Source: Paenibacillus flagellatus
GTDB lineage: Bacteria > Bacillota > Bacilli > Paenibacillales > NBRC-103111
Length of the DNA stretch: 64,000 nt
Assembly: GCF_003217775.1 (NCBI RefSeq)
Contig: NZ_QJVJ01000004.1
Coordinates: 248,001 to 312,000 of the forward strand
Reading direction: 5' to 3'
The position numbers were made by a program, and so were the translations under genes. Positions within the stretch are counted from its first letter, which is position 1. Every line of letters starts with the position of its first letter. This document shows, in pieces, positions 1-8,341 of the stretch. The notes under the pieces were generated by a model. The model saw nothing but the letters and a program-made list of their open reading frames with translations, made no database searches and was not told the DNA's origin.

Positions 1-402
1 CGGCAGCCCTCCTCCGGGCAGCTGGATCGTCTCGTAGGCGATGCCGGTTACGCGTCTGTCGACGAGCGCCTTCGCCAGATCGGCCGCCGCGGCCAGATGC
101 AAATACGTAAACAGCAGTTGTCCTTCGCGAAAAAAGCCGTACTCCGACGGGAGCGGCTCTTTGACTTTCATGATCATATCCGCCCGCCGCCAGACGTCGG
201 CCGCGTCCGGTACGATCCGGGCGCCTTCTCTCGCATATTCGTCGTCGGCGAAGCCGCTGCCGGCCCCCGCTCCCGCCTCCACGAGCACCTCGTGTCCGGC
301 GTCCGCGAGCATCCGGACGCCGCCCGGCGTCAGCGCGATGCGGAATTCGTTGTTTTTGATCTCCTTCGGTACTCCGATGACGTACCGGTTCGTCGCTGTC
401 AT
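1..402 (-). CDS. ald: Alanine dehydrogenase, N-terminal part (gene runs off the left edge)
   Basis: The minus strand reads from an ATG at 402 into an open frame of 134 codons that leaves the window. The start [20 protein letters not shown] is the signature of alanine dehydrogenase (NAD-dependent L-alanine to pyruvate plus ammonia), followed by [16 protein letters not shown], also typical of the family's substrate-binding domain. A GGGGTG ribosome site lies upstream. Only about a third of the usual ~370 residues is present because of the window boundary. In sporulating bacilli the enzyme supplies pyruvate from alanine during sporulation and germination. It lies downstream of the anti-sigma gene in the same direction, with about 100 bases between them. 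Confidence 0.93.
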   Translation of the reverse strand, partial: MTATNRYVIGVPKEIKNNEFRIALTPGGVRMLADAGHEVLVEAGAGAGSGFADDEYAREGARIVPDAADVWRRADMIMKVKEPLPSEYGFFREGQLLFTYLHLAAAADLAKALVDRRVTGIAYETIQLPGGGLP

Positions 403-501
403 TTCGTTCACCCCAACCTGACGCTGCATCTTGATGTTGCCTGTATTAGCATGCGTTGGGAGCGGGCAATCTATCCGATCGCGCCGTCCGCCGGACGTGC
501 G

Positions 502-1230
502 TCACTTCTTCAGCCGAACGACCGCCAAATCCGGACCGGTCGGCCGGACGCTGCCTCCTTTCGGCTCCGCGCTTACCGCAATGTTGTCCGCACTCGAGAG
601 CGCCCCGCCTCTGTAATACATATGCGCCTTTCCGTTCGTCCAGCGCATGACGCCGATCGTCGTATGGGTACCGGCCGCCACCGACCAAACCTGATAGTCC
701 TTTTCGTCGTCGAAGACGAGTCCTTCGACCAGCAGCATCACCTCGGACGAAACGTCGTTGACCCAAGCGACGCCCTTGATCCGCATCTCGCGGACCGGCA
801 TGACCTGCAGCTGTACGGTCCGCAAGTCGCGGACCATCGACATGTCGCGAAGGACCGTCTCCTCGGCGGTCGGCACGGCGCTTCCGGCCGATCCTCCCCG
901 GTCGCTTCGCGGCACCGACCATACGCCGAGCGCCAACGCCAGCGCAAGCGCCGCGGCGATTACCGGCGCGCCGGGCGGCTTGATCCGCCGAAGCAGGGCG
1001 AGACCGGCAACCTTGAGCCGCAGTTTGCGCCGGAACGTCTCCGTCGGACGCTCGGCTTGAGACGGTTCCGCCGTGTCGGCCAAGAGCGCCGACCATTCCC
1101 GATACGCCGCCCGGCACGCCGGGCAACTCTCGGCATGGGCCGACAATTCGGCTCCCTCCGACTCGGGCATCGTCCCCCGTATCCATTCCACCCATTTCTC
1201 GTCCGGTACCGGGCATTCAATCCGATTCAA
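502..1230 (-). CDS. Anti-sigma factor, zinc-finger (ZAS) plus RskA-like domain
   Basis: A 242-residue protein. The N-terminal ~45 residues hold a ZAS-type zinc finger (HAESCPACRAAY, H-x3-C-x2-C) that normally clamps an ECF sigma factor. One membrane segment (about residues 88-107, rich in Ala/Leu) follows, then an extracytoplasmic domain resembling the C-terminal half of anti-sigma-K factors (RskA), with MLLVEGLVF and VWSVAAGTHTTIGVMRW. Its first 14 bases overlap the end of the sigma gene, so the two are translationally coupled. Expected role: hold the sigma factor at the membrane until an envelope signal releases it. The identity of the signal cannot be read from the sequence. Confidence 0.88.
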   Translation of the reverse strand: MNRIECPVPDEKWVEWIRGTMPESEGAELSAHAESCPACRAAYREWSALLADTAEPSQAERPTETFRRKLRLKVAGLALLRRIKPPGAPVIAAALALALALGVWSVPRSDRGGSAGSAVPTAEETVLRDMSMVRDLRTVQLQVMPVREMRIKGVAWVNDVSSEVMLLVEGLVFDDEKDYQVWSVAAGTHTTIGVMRWTNGKAHMYYRGGALSSADNIAVSAEPKGGSVRPTGPDLAVVRLKK

Positions 1231-1819
1231 CGCGGTCTCCTCCTTTCGGCGCCCCCGTCCAGCCTTTGGCGGCGAGCTGCTTCTTGATATTGTTCAACCC
1301 GTAGCGCACCAGCGATTTCACCGTGCCGAGAGGCCGGTTCAACCGTTCCGCCAATTCCCGGTGCGTCATCGACTCGAAATAAGCGCCGTACAGCGCCTCG
1401 CGCTGAAGCGCGGGAATGCCGCGCAGCGCGGAACGGACCGTCTCCGCCTCCGCCCGGAGCAGCAGCGCTTCCTCCGGTGCCGGCACCGTGTCGGCCGGCG
1501 CCTGCTCCCGGTGCGGCCCGAGCGGCACCGTGCGGCTTCGCTTTCGAAGCGCATCCAAGCTTTTGCTTTTCGTTTTGACCAGCAGCCACGCCTCCAGCGT
1601 CCCGCGCGACGGATCGTACTTCTCCGGCCGGCGCAGGACGTCCAGCAGGACGTCTTGCACGACGTCCTCCGCATCCATCCGATTGTCCGTCAGCCGAACG
1701 GCGACACGGTACATGATCGGGACGTACGTTTCATAAAACCGGTCGAACGCCTCCTTCGACCCCGTTCCGATTTCCAGCAGCAGCAGCCGATCGCGGTCGC
1801 TATGCCCCGACAACGCCAT
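1217..1819 (-). CDS. ECF-type RNA polymerase sigma factor
   Basis: About 200 residues, the size of an extracytoplasmic-function sigma factor with only regions 2 and 4. Region 2 contains RLTDNRMDAEDVVQDVLLDV. Region 4 contains MTHRELAERLNRPLGTVKSL, the -35-binding helix-turn-helix. I chose the ATG at 1819 because GGAGG lies six bases upstream; an ATG five codons earlier lacks a site. It is followed, with a 14-base overlap, by its anti-sigma factor. The pair is divergent from the NEW3 protein and ABC transporter at 1944-5098, which are possible targets, but no matching promoter was identified. Confidence 0.92.
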   Translation of the reverse strand: MALSGHSDRDRLLLLEIGTGSKEAFDRFYETYVPIMYRVAVRLTDNRMDAEDVVQDVLLDVLRRPEKYDPSRGTLEAWLLVKTKSKSLDALRKRSRTVPLGPHREQAPADTVPAPEEALLLRAEAETVRSALRGIPALQREALYGAYFESMTHRELAERLNRPLGTVKSLVRYGLNNIKKQLAAKGWTGAPKGGDRVESD

Positions 1820-1943
1820 CTCCTCCCTCCGCATCCCCTGAAAGCCCCTTATTTTTTATTTATCAAATTTTTTTCGAATCGTAAATCCGCCGCCGCCTTT
1901 GCCGCGTATACGGATTGAACCAAACAAAACGGGAGGGGTTCTT

Positions 1944-3089
1944 GTGAAACGGACTTGGGCTTTCGTGACCGCGCTGCTGTGCCTGCTGATCGGACTGACG
2001 GCGGCTCCGACGGCCTCGGCGGCGGGCGGACTATCGCTGTACACGCCGTACGTCAGCATGTCGGTACAGCCGGGAGAGACGATCAATTACGGCATCGATG
2101 TCATCAACGATTCGGACGCCATCCAGACGGCGGACTTGTCCGTCCAAAGCGCGCCGGACGGATGGGAATACGAGCTGACCGCGGGCGGCCGCAAAATTCA
2201 ACGGCTGTCGGTGAAGTCGAAGGAGAGCCAGAAGGTCGACCTGCGGATCGTCGTGCCTTTGAAGGTGGAAAAAGGAGCTTATTCGTTCCGGGTCGATGCG
2301 GCCGGAGCGGCCTCGCTGCCGCTCGTCGTCAACGTGACCGAGCAAGGGACGTACCGGACGGAGCTGGAGACGAAGCAGCCGAATATGGAGGGCAATACCG
2401 ATTCCACGTTTACGTACAGCACGACATTGAAAAACCGGACGGCGTCGAAGCAGCTGTATGCCTTGAAGGCCGAGGCGCCGGAAGGCTGGAACGTCCAGTT
2501 TACGGTCGATTCGAAAAACGTAACCTCGGTCAACGTCGAGCCGAACGCGCAGCAGGACATCAGCGTGACGGTTCGGCCGCCGACCCAAATCAAGGCCGAT
2601 ACGTACAAAATCGCCGTCACCGCATCCGGAAGCGAAACTTCGGCGAAAACGGAGCTGGAGGCGGTCGTCAAAGGCACCTTCGACATGGAGCTGTCCACCT
2701 CCGACGGCAATCTGCAAGCCGACGTGACGGCCGGCGGCAGCCGAAACGTTACGCTCAAGGTGACGAACAAGGGGTCCTCCGCGCTGAACGACGTGACGTT
2801 ATCCGCCTCCGCGCCGGTCAATTGGAAGGTCGATTTCAACCCGCCGAAAATTCCGGTGCTCGAGCCGGGACAATCCGCTGACGTGCAAGCGACGATCAAG
2901 GCCGACAAAAAAGCGATTGCCGGCGATTACGTCGTCCGGCTCACCTCGTCCTCGCCGTCCAAGTCGGCCGACGCGCAGCTTCGCATGACGGTGGAAACGT
3001 CCGTGCTGTGGGGCTGGATCGGGGTGCTGATCATCGCGGCCGTCGTCGCCGGAGTCTACTCGCTGTTCCGCCGCTACGGGAGGCGATAA
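1944..3089 (+). CDS. Secreted, membrane-anchored NEW3-domain protein
   Basis: A 381-residue protein starting at GTG 1944 behind GGGAGGGG. It has a clean signal peptide (KRTWAFVTALLCLLIGLTA, cleavage likely after TASA), several repeated immunoglobulin-like segments of the NEW3/alpha-galactosidase-associated kind (patterns such as LKVTNKGSSALNDVTLSASA and PAGWNV/PVNWKV), and a C-terminal membrane segment (VLWGWIGVLIIAAVVAGVYS) with a basic tail. The architecture places the beta-rich domains outside the cell. It is followed three bases later by an ABC ATPase and then a permease, so it probably acts with that exporter. The substrate is unknown. Confidence 0.82.
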   Translation: MKRTWAFVTALLCLLIGLTAAPTASAAGGLSLYTPYVSMSVQPGETINYGIDVINDSDAIQTADLSVQSAPDGWEYELTAGGRKIQRLSVKSKESQKVDLRIVVPLKVEKGAYSFRVDAAGAASLPLVVNVTEQGTYRTELETKQPNMEGNTDSTFTYSTTLKNRTASKQLYALKAEAPEGWNVQFTVDSKNVTSVNVEPNAQQDISVTVRPPTQIKADTYKIAVTASGSETSAKTELEAVVKGTFDMELSTSDGNLQADVTAGGSRNVTLKVTNKGSSALNDVTLSASAPVNWKVDFNPPKIPVLEPGQSADVQATIKADKKAIAGDYVVRLTSSSPSKSADAQLRMTVETSVLWGWIGVLIIAAVVAGVYSLFRRYGRR

Positions 3090-3092
3090 CCG

Positions 3093-4040
3093 ATGGGCGA
3101 ACCGATCATCGAGCTTCGTCAGCTGACGAAAAAATACGGGGAATTTACGGCCGTCGACAAGCTGACGCTGACGATCGAAAGAGGGGAGATATTCGGCTTG
3201 CTCGGTCCGAACGGCGCCGGCAAATCGACGACGATCCTGATGATGCTCGGGCTCGCCGAGCCGACGATGGGGATCGTCAAGGTGTGCGGGGTCGATCCGA
3301 CGCGGCATCCGCTTCTCGTGAAGCGGAAAGTCGGCTATTTGCCGGACGACGTCGGCTTTTACGAGGACCGTTCCGGACTGGACAATTTGATCTATTCGGC
3401 CATGCTCAACCGGATTCCCCGCGAGGAAGCGCGGGAGCGGGCGCTCCGTCTGCTGGAGCGCGTCGGTCTCGCCGATGCCGCGAACAAAAAGACGGGCGCC
3501 TATTCCCGGGGGATGCGCCAACGGCTCGGACTGGCGGACGTCCTGATCAAGCGGCCGGAGATGATCGTGCTGGACGAACCGACGCTGGGCATCGATCCGG
3601 AAGGGGTGCGGGAGCTGCTGCAGCTGATCCGCTCGCTCAGCCGCGACGAGGGCATCACGGTGCTGCTGTCGTCGCACCATCTGCATCAGGTGCAGCAAAT
3701 ATGCGATCGGGTCGGGCTGTTCGTCAAAGGAAAGCTGATCGCCGTCGGCGATATCCCGACGCTGTCCCGGGAGCTGTTCGAGGAGGAGCTGATCGTCGTC
3801 GAGGCGGTCGTCCGCTCCGCCTCGGAGCGGCTTTCGTCGAAGCTCGGCGGCGTGGACGGCGTGCTCCGCGTCCAGAAGGAAACCGGCGGCGAATGGCGCA
3901 TCGGCTGCTCCCGGGACGTGTCCGCGGAGCTCGCGCGCGCCATCGTGGAGGACGGAGCGGCGCTGCAGCGGCTGTCGATCCGCGAATACGGGCTGGACGA
4001 AATTTACCACCGCTATTTTGAAGGAGGGGAGTCGCGATGA
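3093..4040 (+). CDS. ABC transporter ATP-binding protein
   Basis: A 315-residue ATPase. Walker A is GPNGAGKST, the signature is YSRGMRQRLGLADV, Walker B is MIVLDEPTLGIDPEG, and the H-loop is SSHH. The single nucleotide-binding domain covers about residues 6-230; the C-terminal ~85 residues form the extra domain seen in ABC-2 export ATPases. It sits between the NEW3 protein and the permease, and its stop overlaps the permease start (ATGA at 4037-4040), so the three genes form one operon. Function is export or membrane-associated; the cargo is not recognisable. Confidence 0.93.
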   Translation: MGEPIIELRQLTKKYGEFTAVDKLTLTIERGEIFGLLGPNGAGKSTTILMMLGLAEPTMGIVKVCGVDPTRHPLLVKRKVGYLPDDVGFYEDRSGLDNLIYSAMLNRIPREEARERALRLLERVGLADAANKKTGAYSRGMRQRLGLADVLIKRPEMIVLDEPTLGIDPEGVRELLQLIRSLSRDEGITVLLSSHHLHQVQQICDRVGLFVKGKLIAVGDIPTLSRELFEEELIVVEAVVRSASERLSSKLGGVDGVLRVQKETGGEWRIGCSRDVSAELARAIVEDGAALQRLSIREYGLDEIYHRYFEGGESR

Positions 4041-5098
4041 ACCGTTCGCTGCGCCATCCGACGCAATGGCTGCCTGCGCTCGCTTCCGGCCTCCGCCGGG
4101 TCGTTCGACCGGGCGGCGCGGAACGGAACGGGACGGCGCCGTCCAAGGTCGCCGTTCCGAACCCGTTCTGGGTCATCGTGCACAAGGAAATCGGCGATCA
4201 CGTCCGCAGCTGGCGATATTCGCTGCTGCTCGGCCTCATGGCGCTCACCTGCATCGCATCGGTGTATACCGCTTCGCTCGGCATGAAGGACGCCATTTCG
4301 ACCGAGGAGGAGGTGCGGTCGTTCTTTTTCCTGAAGCTGTACACGGCGTCCAGCAGCGGCATTCCGCCGTTCATGACGTTCGTCTCCTTCCTGGGGCCGC
4401 TCATCGGTATCGGACTCGGGTTCGACGCCGTCAACGCCGAGCGCAACAAGGGGACGCTCAGCCGGATGCTCGCCCAGCCGATCCACCGCGACGACTTGAT
4501 CAACGCCAAGTTCGCCGCCTCGTTCATCGTGGTCGCCGTCCTGTTCTTCGCCTTGGGCTTCCTGGTCGCGGGCTTCGGCATCGTCGTGCTGGGCGTGCCT
4601 CCGACGCCCGAGGAGTTTTGGCGGATGGTCGGGTTTTTGCTGCTCAGCACCGTATACGTCGGCTTCTGGCTCAACCTGTCCATCCTGTTCTCGGTCCGGT
4701 TCCGCCAGGCCGCCACGTCCGCGCTGTCCGCCATATCGGTCTGGATTTTCTTCCTCGTCTTCTACGGCATGATCATCGATCTGGTCGCGAACGCCCTGCT
4801 GTCCGATAGCGCCGACCCGGAGTCGCTGATGCGCGATCAGGGGCTGCTTCTATTGCTGTCGCGCTTGTCGCCGAGCCAGCTGTTCGGCGAAGCGACGACG
4901 ACGCTGCTCGTCCCGTCGGTGCGATCGCTCGGTCCGCTGACGATGGAACAGATCGTCGGCGCGATCCCGAGCCCGCTGCCGCTCGGGCAAAGCCTGCTGC
5001 TCGTCTGGCCGCAGCTGACCGGCCTGATCGCCGCCACCGTCGTCACGTTCGCGATTTCGTACGCATTGTTCATGAGACAAGAAATTCGTTCTCGCTGA
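4037..5098 (+). CDS. ABC-2 type transporter permease
   Basis: A 353-residue integral membrane protein. After an N-terminal cytoplasmic stretch of about 50 residues there are roughly six hydrophobic segments, including one at YSLLLGLMALTCIASVYTAS and one at FIVVAVLFFALGFLVAGFGI. The cytoplasmic loop AERNKGTLSRMLAQPIHRDD is a hallmark of ABC-2/NosY-type permeases (ERxxGTLxxLLxxPxxR). It overlaps the ATPase gene by four bases. With the ATPase and the NEW3 protein it forms a likely three-part exporter or membrane-protein-handling system. Confidence 0.9.
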   Translation: MNRSLRHPTQWLPALASGLRRVVRPGGAERNGTAPSKVAVPNPFWVIVHKEIGDHVRSWRYSLLLGLMALTCIASVYTASLGMKDAISTEEEVRSFFFLKLYTASSSGIPPFMTFVSFLGPLIGIGLGFDAVNAERNKGTLSRMLAQPIHRDDLINAKFAASFIVVAVLFFALGFLVAGFGIVVLGVPPTPEEFWRMVGFLLLSTVYVGFWLNLSILFSVRFRQAATSALSAISVWIFFLVFYGMIIDLVANALLSDSADPESLMRDQGLLLLLSRLSPSQLFGEATTTLLVPSVRSLGPLTMEQIVGAIPSPLPLGQSLLLVWPQLTGLIAATVVTFAISYALFMRQEIRSR

Positions 5099-5116
5099 TC
5101 GGCGAACAGCCCAAAA

Positions 5117-5154
5117 AATCCCCGGAGGACGGTCGTTCCGTCCTGCCGGGGATT
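5117..5154 (-). terminator. Rho-independent terminator of fur
   Basis: AATCCCCGG plus AGGACGG pairs with CCGTCCT plus CCGGGGATT around a TCGTT loop, with a one-base bulge. Read on the minus strand the stem is followed by TTTTTT, so it terminates fur. It may also slow plus-strand transcription from the ABC operon, but has no T-run on that side. Confidence 0.88.
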
Positions 5155-5174
5155 CGTTCGATCAGCGATCAGCT

Positions 5175-5639
5175 TCAAGCTTCCGAAGCGTCGGTTTTCT
5201 CCTTGTCCTTGCACCGGTGGCAAATGCCTTGAAAATCGAGCCGGTGGTCGAGCACCTTGAAGTTGTATTCCCGCTCCAGCCTCTCTTCCAGCGGAGTGAG
5301 CCAATCCTCCATGATTTCGTCGACCGCGCCGCATTGGACGCAGATGAGATGGTGATGGTGATGGTGGTTGCTGTCGTTGCGCAAGTCGTAGCGGGCGACG
5401 CCGTCGCCGAAATTCATCTTCTCCACGACGTGCAGCTCGCTCAGCAGCTCGAGCGTCCGATATACGGTAGCGAGCCCGATTTCGGGCGCTTTATCTTTCA
5501 CGAGCATGAAGACGTCTTCCGCGCTCAGATGGTCCTCTTCGTTCTCCAACAAGACGCGCACGGTCGCTTCGCGCTGGGGTGTGAGCTTGTAGCCCTGGGA
5601 TTGCAGTTGCTGCTTGATTTTCTCGATACGCGCTTCCAT
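5175..5639 (-). CDS. fur: Ferric uptake regulator Fur
   Basis: A 154-residue Fur-family repressor from ATG 5639 (AGGAGG upstream). The start MEARIEKIKQQLQSQGYKLT and the DNA-binding stretch IGLATVYRTLELL match Bacillus Fur closely. The dimerisation and metal domain has SNHHHHHHLICVQCG and a second cysteine pair, GICHRC, near the C-terminus, giving two CxxC motifs for the structural metal. The neighbouring upstream spoIIM gene repeats the Bacillus order. A strong sigma-A promoter and a palindromic operator-like site precede it, and a terminator follows, so it is a single-gene unit under its own control. PerR is the nearest alternative, but the N-terminal match favours Fur. Confidence 0.95.
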   Translation of the reverse strand: MEARIEKIKQQLQSQGYKLTPQREATVRVLLENEEDHLSAEDVFMLVKDKAPEIGLATVYRTLELLSELHVVEKMNFGDGVARYDLRNDSNHHHHHHLICVQCGAVDEIMEDWLTPLEERLEREYNFKVLDHRLDFQGICHRCKDKEKTDASEA

Positions 5640-5727
5640 GTTCCTCCCCCTCCTGAGCGCATTGCCGCGAAACCGCCGACTGTCGGGCAACGGATGATGC
5701 CGACCGCGCGAAATCGCCGCCATTCTC

Positions 5728-5757
5728 ATTATAGGGGGAGCCCGCTTGCAAAGTCAA
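5728..5757 (-). promoter_or_regulatory. Sigma-A promoter of fur
   Basis: On the minus strand TTGACT (5757-5752) and TATAAT (5733-5728) are separated by 18 bases, close to the consensus. Transcription would give a leader of about 80 bases before the fur start codon. Confidence 0.85.
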
Positions 5758-5782
5758 ACCTTTTAGAATCATTCTAAAAGGT
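5758..5782. promoter_or_regulatory. PerR/Fur/Zur-type palindromic operator upstream of fur
   Basis: A perfect 25-base palindrome with arms ACCTTTTAGAAT around a central C, directly adjoining the -35 box. Its core TTAGAAT-C-ATTCTAA has the 7-1-7 layout of Fur-family boxes and differs from the PerR box TTATAATnATTATAA at two symmetric positions. In Bacillus subtilis fur is regulated by PerR, so this may be a PerR-type or autoregulatory site. A small hairpin at 5781-5796 overlaps its edge and may help to terminate spoIIM. Confidence 0.72.
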
Positions 5783-5814
5783 CCCCGAAAAGGGACGCGA
5801 TGCCCGCCTCCCGT

Positions 5815-6456
5815 TCATCCGCCCGTGACGGCCAGCATCGGGGCGACCCATTTGATCATGACCGGAGACAAGTACGCCTCGAACAGCGCCACCGCGAACA
5901 GAAGCGCCGCCATGCACAGCGAGAGCGACGTATAGCGCATGAAGGTCGGGTACAGCGCGCCGCGCTTTTGCATGAACCGGTTTTTGATCACGTATAGGGA
6001 AAAGGCGCACGCCGCCACGCTGCACATGACGAGCGCCGGAATGACGATCAAGTTTTGCGGGGCGATCGAGACGAAGGCGAACAGCATCCCTTTCCACGAG
6101 AGCTGCCCGACCAGGTAGCCGACCGAGAAGCCGACCAGCACGCCCTTCAAGAAATCCAGCAAAAAGATGAACGGAAGCCCGATAACGGACAAGCCGAGCA
6201 CCCAGATGAGCCCGACCCATTTCAAGTGAAGCGAGAACGAGTCCCAAAACGTCGTCTTCCCGCCGAACGATTCGCCCTGGTTGACGATTTGGATAAAGCT
6301 GTTGACGTGTCTCGCCATCTCCTGCTTCTGTCCGGGCGACAGCGCCCCGACCATCAGCGCGCCGAAGACGACGCCCATGACGAACAGCACGGAGACGAAC
6401 AAGTAGAGCGGCAAATGCTCCTTCATATACTGACGCATCCGGTAGTTCCCATTCAT
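5815..6456 (-). CDS. spoIIM: Stage II sporulation protein M
   Basis: A 213-residue integral membrane protein with about five hydrophobic segments (for example LYLFVSVLFVMGVVFGALMV and FAFVSIAPQNLIVIPALVM, the latter holding the conserved PQN core of SpoIIM). In the mother-cell membrane it joins SpoIIP and SpoIID to drive engulfment. GGGGAGG precedes the ATG at 6456. A sigma-E-like promoter lies at 6489-6518, consistent with mother-cell expression. The gene is next to fur, as in Bacillus. Confidence 0.95.
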   Translation of the reverse strand: MNGNYRMRQYMKEHLPLYLFVSVLFVMGVVFGALMVGALSPGQKQEMARHVNSFIQIVNQGESFGGKTTFWDSFSLHLKWVGLIWVLGLSVIGLPFIFLLDFLKGVLVGFSVGYLVGQLSWKGMLFAFVSIAPQNLIVIPALVMCSVAACAFSLYVIKNRFMQKRGALYPTFMRYTSLSLCMAALLFAVALFEAYLSPVMIKWVAPMLAVTGG

Positions 6457-6488
6457 TGCGGCTTCCTCCCCTTGTCCAACTCGTTCCC

Positions 6489-6518
6489 ATTATATGAACG
6501 GGGCAAGGAAGCTATGAC
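6489..6518 (-). promoter_or_regulatory. Sigma-E-type promoter of spoIIM
   Basis: On the minus strand GTCATAGC (6518-6511), a 14-base spacer and CATATAAT (6496-6489) match the sigma-E consensus (-35 with an ATA core, -10 CATACAAT). It lies just past the terminator of the endonuclease Q-like gene and about 33 bases ahead of the spoIIM ATG. Confidence 0.7.
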
Positions 6519-6538
6519 TCCCGTCTAGCAAAAAGAGA

Positions 6539-6575
6539 GTCGCGCGATTCGCCTCATAGAGAAGGCGCGCGCGAC
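6539..6575 (-). terminator. Terminator after the endonuclease Q-like gene
   Basis: GTCGCGCGcGCC pairs with GGCgaatCGCGCGAC on the minus strand, followed by TCTCTTTTTG. The hairpin includes the stop codon at 6554-6556 and separates the nudF unit from spoIIM. Confidence 0.75.
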
Positions 6576-7738
6576 ACTTTCCCGTACCGGCCCCCTCCAC
6601 CCGTCTCGAGGGAGAGGCTTCCGTCGCGGGCTTGTACGATATAGCGGGCGATATCCTCGCCGGCCGCCTCGGCCAGCTCGGCAGCAGGCACGCGGTGGAG
6701 GATGTTCATCTCGGTGCCGAACCGTTCGAGCAGAGCGGCCAGCTTTTTTTTGCCGAGGCCGGGGATGAACTCGAGCGGCACCTGAAACCGATACGGCGGG
6801 TGGCGGTCCGCCACCTCCGGCGTCTCCCGGTCGGCGATCGCCCGAATCCGGTCCATGACGCCGCGCACGATTTTGACGCTGCCGCAGTACAAGCACCGCT
6901 CGATCGTCGTCTCCGTCTCGTCCAATATCGATTCGCAGGAGTCGCAGTACGTGCGATGGTATTTCCCGAGCCGCGGGTTCAAGCCGTAGTTCGCCGCCAC
7001 CCGCCTCCCGTCCCGTCGAGCGAGCGCAAGCCGCAGCTCTTCGAACGAAGGGGCCGCCATCTTCATCACATTGTATTCCCGGCCGATTTTGCCGAGCGAA
7101 TGCGCGTCCGAGTTCGTGACGAACGAATACCGGTCCAGCTCCGACAAGCAGCTCGCCATCTCCGTGTCGGCGGACAGTCCGAGCTCGACCGCGGCGATTT
7201 TGTCCGGATCGAGCATGTTGGCGAGCCGGGTCGTGCCGCTCCCGAAGACGCTCTTGTACGGGGTGAAAATATGGGCCGGGATGAGAAGGCCGCCCCGTCC
7301 GTACACTTCGTCCTGGAGCTCGCGCGCCGGCACGTACAGCCGCTGGGAGCTGAGCTCCACATTTTTCATATGGCGCTTCATCCACCCGGTAAACTTCTTC
7401 ATCTCCGCGAGCGTCGGCAAATACGCGAGCAAATGGGCGGCGCCCATGCCCGGGTCCTTCACCTCGATCTCGCTGCCGAGCAGGACGGTCGTCCGGTGGT
7501 AGCGGATGCCTCCGCCTTCGAGCTCCTCCATCTCCCCTTTGTCCAAATATGCGTCGATCTCGTCCTGGACGGCCGGGGAATGGCTGTCGATGATGCCGAT
7601 AACTTCGATCCCTTTGCGCTCCGACGCTTCCTTCGCGATGTTGAAAAACGTCAGGTCGCGGCTTCCGCTTATTTTGACCGGCGCTCCTTTCTCGGTGCGG
7701 CCGATATGAATGTGCAGGTCGACGAAGTAGTCGTTCAT
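6554..7738 (-). CDS. yqxK: Endonuclease Q family protein (PHP domain, zinc ribbon, HhH)
   Basis: A 394-residue protein. The N-terminal PHP metal-phosphoesterase domain opens with DYFVDLHIHIGR and contains IDSHSPAV, IPAHIFTP and TNSDAHSLGKIGRE, supplying the metal ligands. A zinc ribbon follows (CDSC ... CLYCG, about residues 270-295). The C-terminal part has a helix-hairpin-helix element (FIPGLGKKKLAALLERFGT). This order matches the TIGR00375/endonuclease Q group, which nicks DNA 5' of deaminated bases or abasic sites; B. subtilis YqxK is the neighbourhood equivalent. I use the ATG at 7738 because it overlaps the nudF stop (ATGA); an upstream start would run into nudF. The exact substrate is inferred from the family. 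Confidence 0.85.
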   Translation of the reverse strand: MNDYFVDLHIHIGRTEKGAPVKISGSRDLTFFNIAKEASERKGIEVIGIIDSHSPAVQDEIDAYLDKGEMEELEGGGIRYHRTTVLLGSEIEVKDPGMGAAHLLAYLPTLAEMKKFTGWMKRHMKNVELSSQRLYVPARELQDEVYGRGGLLIPAHIFTPYKSVFGSGTTRLANMLDPDKIAAVELGLSADTEMASCLSELDRYSFVTNSDAHSLGKIGREYNVMKMAAPSFEELRLALARRDGRRVAANYGLNPRLGKYHRTYCDSCESILDETETTIERCLYCGSVKIVRGVMDRIRAIADRETPEVADRHPPYRFQVPLEFIPGLGKKKLAALLERFGTEMNILHRVPAAELAEAAGEDIARYIVQARDGSLSLETGGGGRYGKVSRAPSL

Positions 7739-8292
7739 GGCGCGTACGAGCCCGTCAGCCGGAACAATTGCCATGCGTATACGGCGGCGATCGTCTTCGC
7801 GTCGCGGATCCGTCCTTCCGCGATATACCGCTTCGCCGTCTCGAGCGTAATGGCTTCACAGTCGAGAAACTCGTCCTCGTCCGGGTTCGCGCTCCCTTCC
7901 GTCAGCCCTTCGGCCACGTACAAATGAAGAATTTCATCGGCGAAGCCCGGCGACGTATAGAACGAGCAGACGAGCTTCACGCCCTCGCACCGGTAGCCCG
8001 TCTCCTCCTCCAGCTCCCGCTTCGCCGCTTCCGCCGTATCCTCGCCCGGCTCGAGCTTGCCCGCCGGAATTTCGACCTGGCTGCGGCCGAGCGCCTTGCG
8101 GTACTGCTCGACGACGATCATCCGGTCGTCGCGGATCGCGAGCACGCCGACCGCGCCGGGATGCTTCACCACTTCCCGCGTCGCCGTCTCGCCGTTCGGC
8201 AGCCGTACGGTGTCCACCTGAAGCGAGATCACTTTCCCCTGAAAGATCGGTTCCGTACGGACCGTCGGTTCTTCGTACTTGTCGTTCGCCAT
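7735..8292 (-). CDS. nudF: ADP-ribose pyrophosphatase (Nudix hydrolase)
   Basis: A 185-residue Nudix protein. The Nudix box is G-x5-E-x7-REUxEExGU, seen as GKLEPGEDTAEAA followed by KRELEEETGY at about residues 83-105. The YRKALGRSQVEIPAGKLEPG region and SPGFADE fit ADP-ribose pyrophosphatase (ADP-ribose to AMP plus ribose-5-phosphate). I choose the ATG at 8292 over one nine codons earlier because GGAGGG lies upstream. It overlaps the endonuclease Q-like gene by four bases. The same gene pair occurs in Bacillus. Confidence 0.92.
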   Translation of the reverse strand: MANDKYEEPTVRTEPIFQGKVISLQVDTVRLPNGETATREVVKHPGAVGVLAIRDDRMIVVEQYRKALGRSQVEIPAGKLEPGEDTAEAAKRELEEETGYRCEGVKLVCSFYTSPGFADEILHLYVAEGLTEGSANPDEDEFLDCEAITLETAKRYIAEGRIRDAKTIAAVYAWQLFRLTGSYAP

Positions 8293-8341
8293 TCTCCATC
8301 CCTCCGTATCTCTATGCATTCCGTTTCGTCATTCGTTAGTC

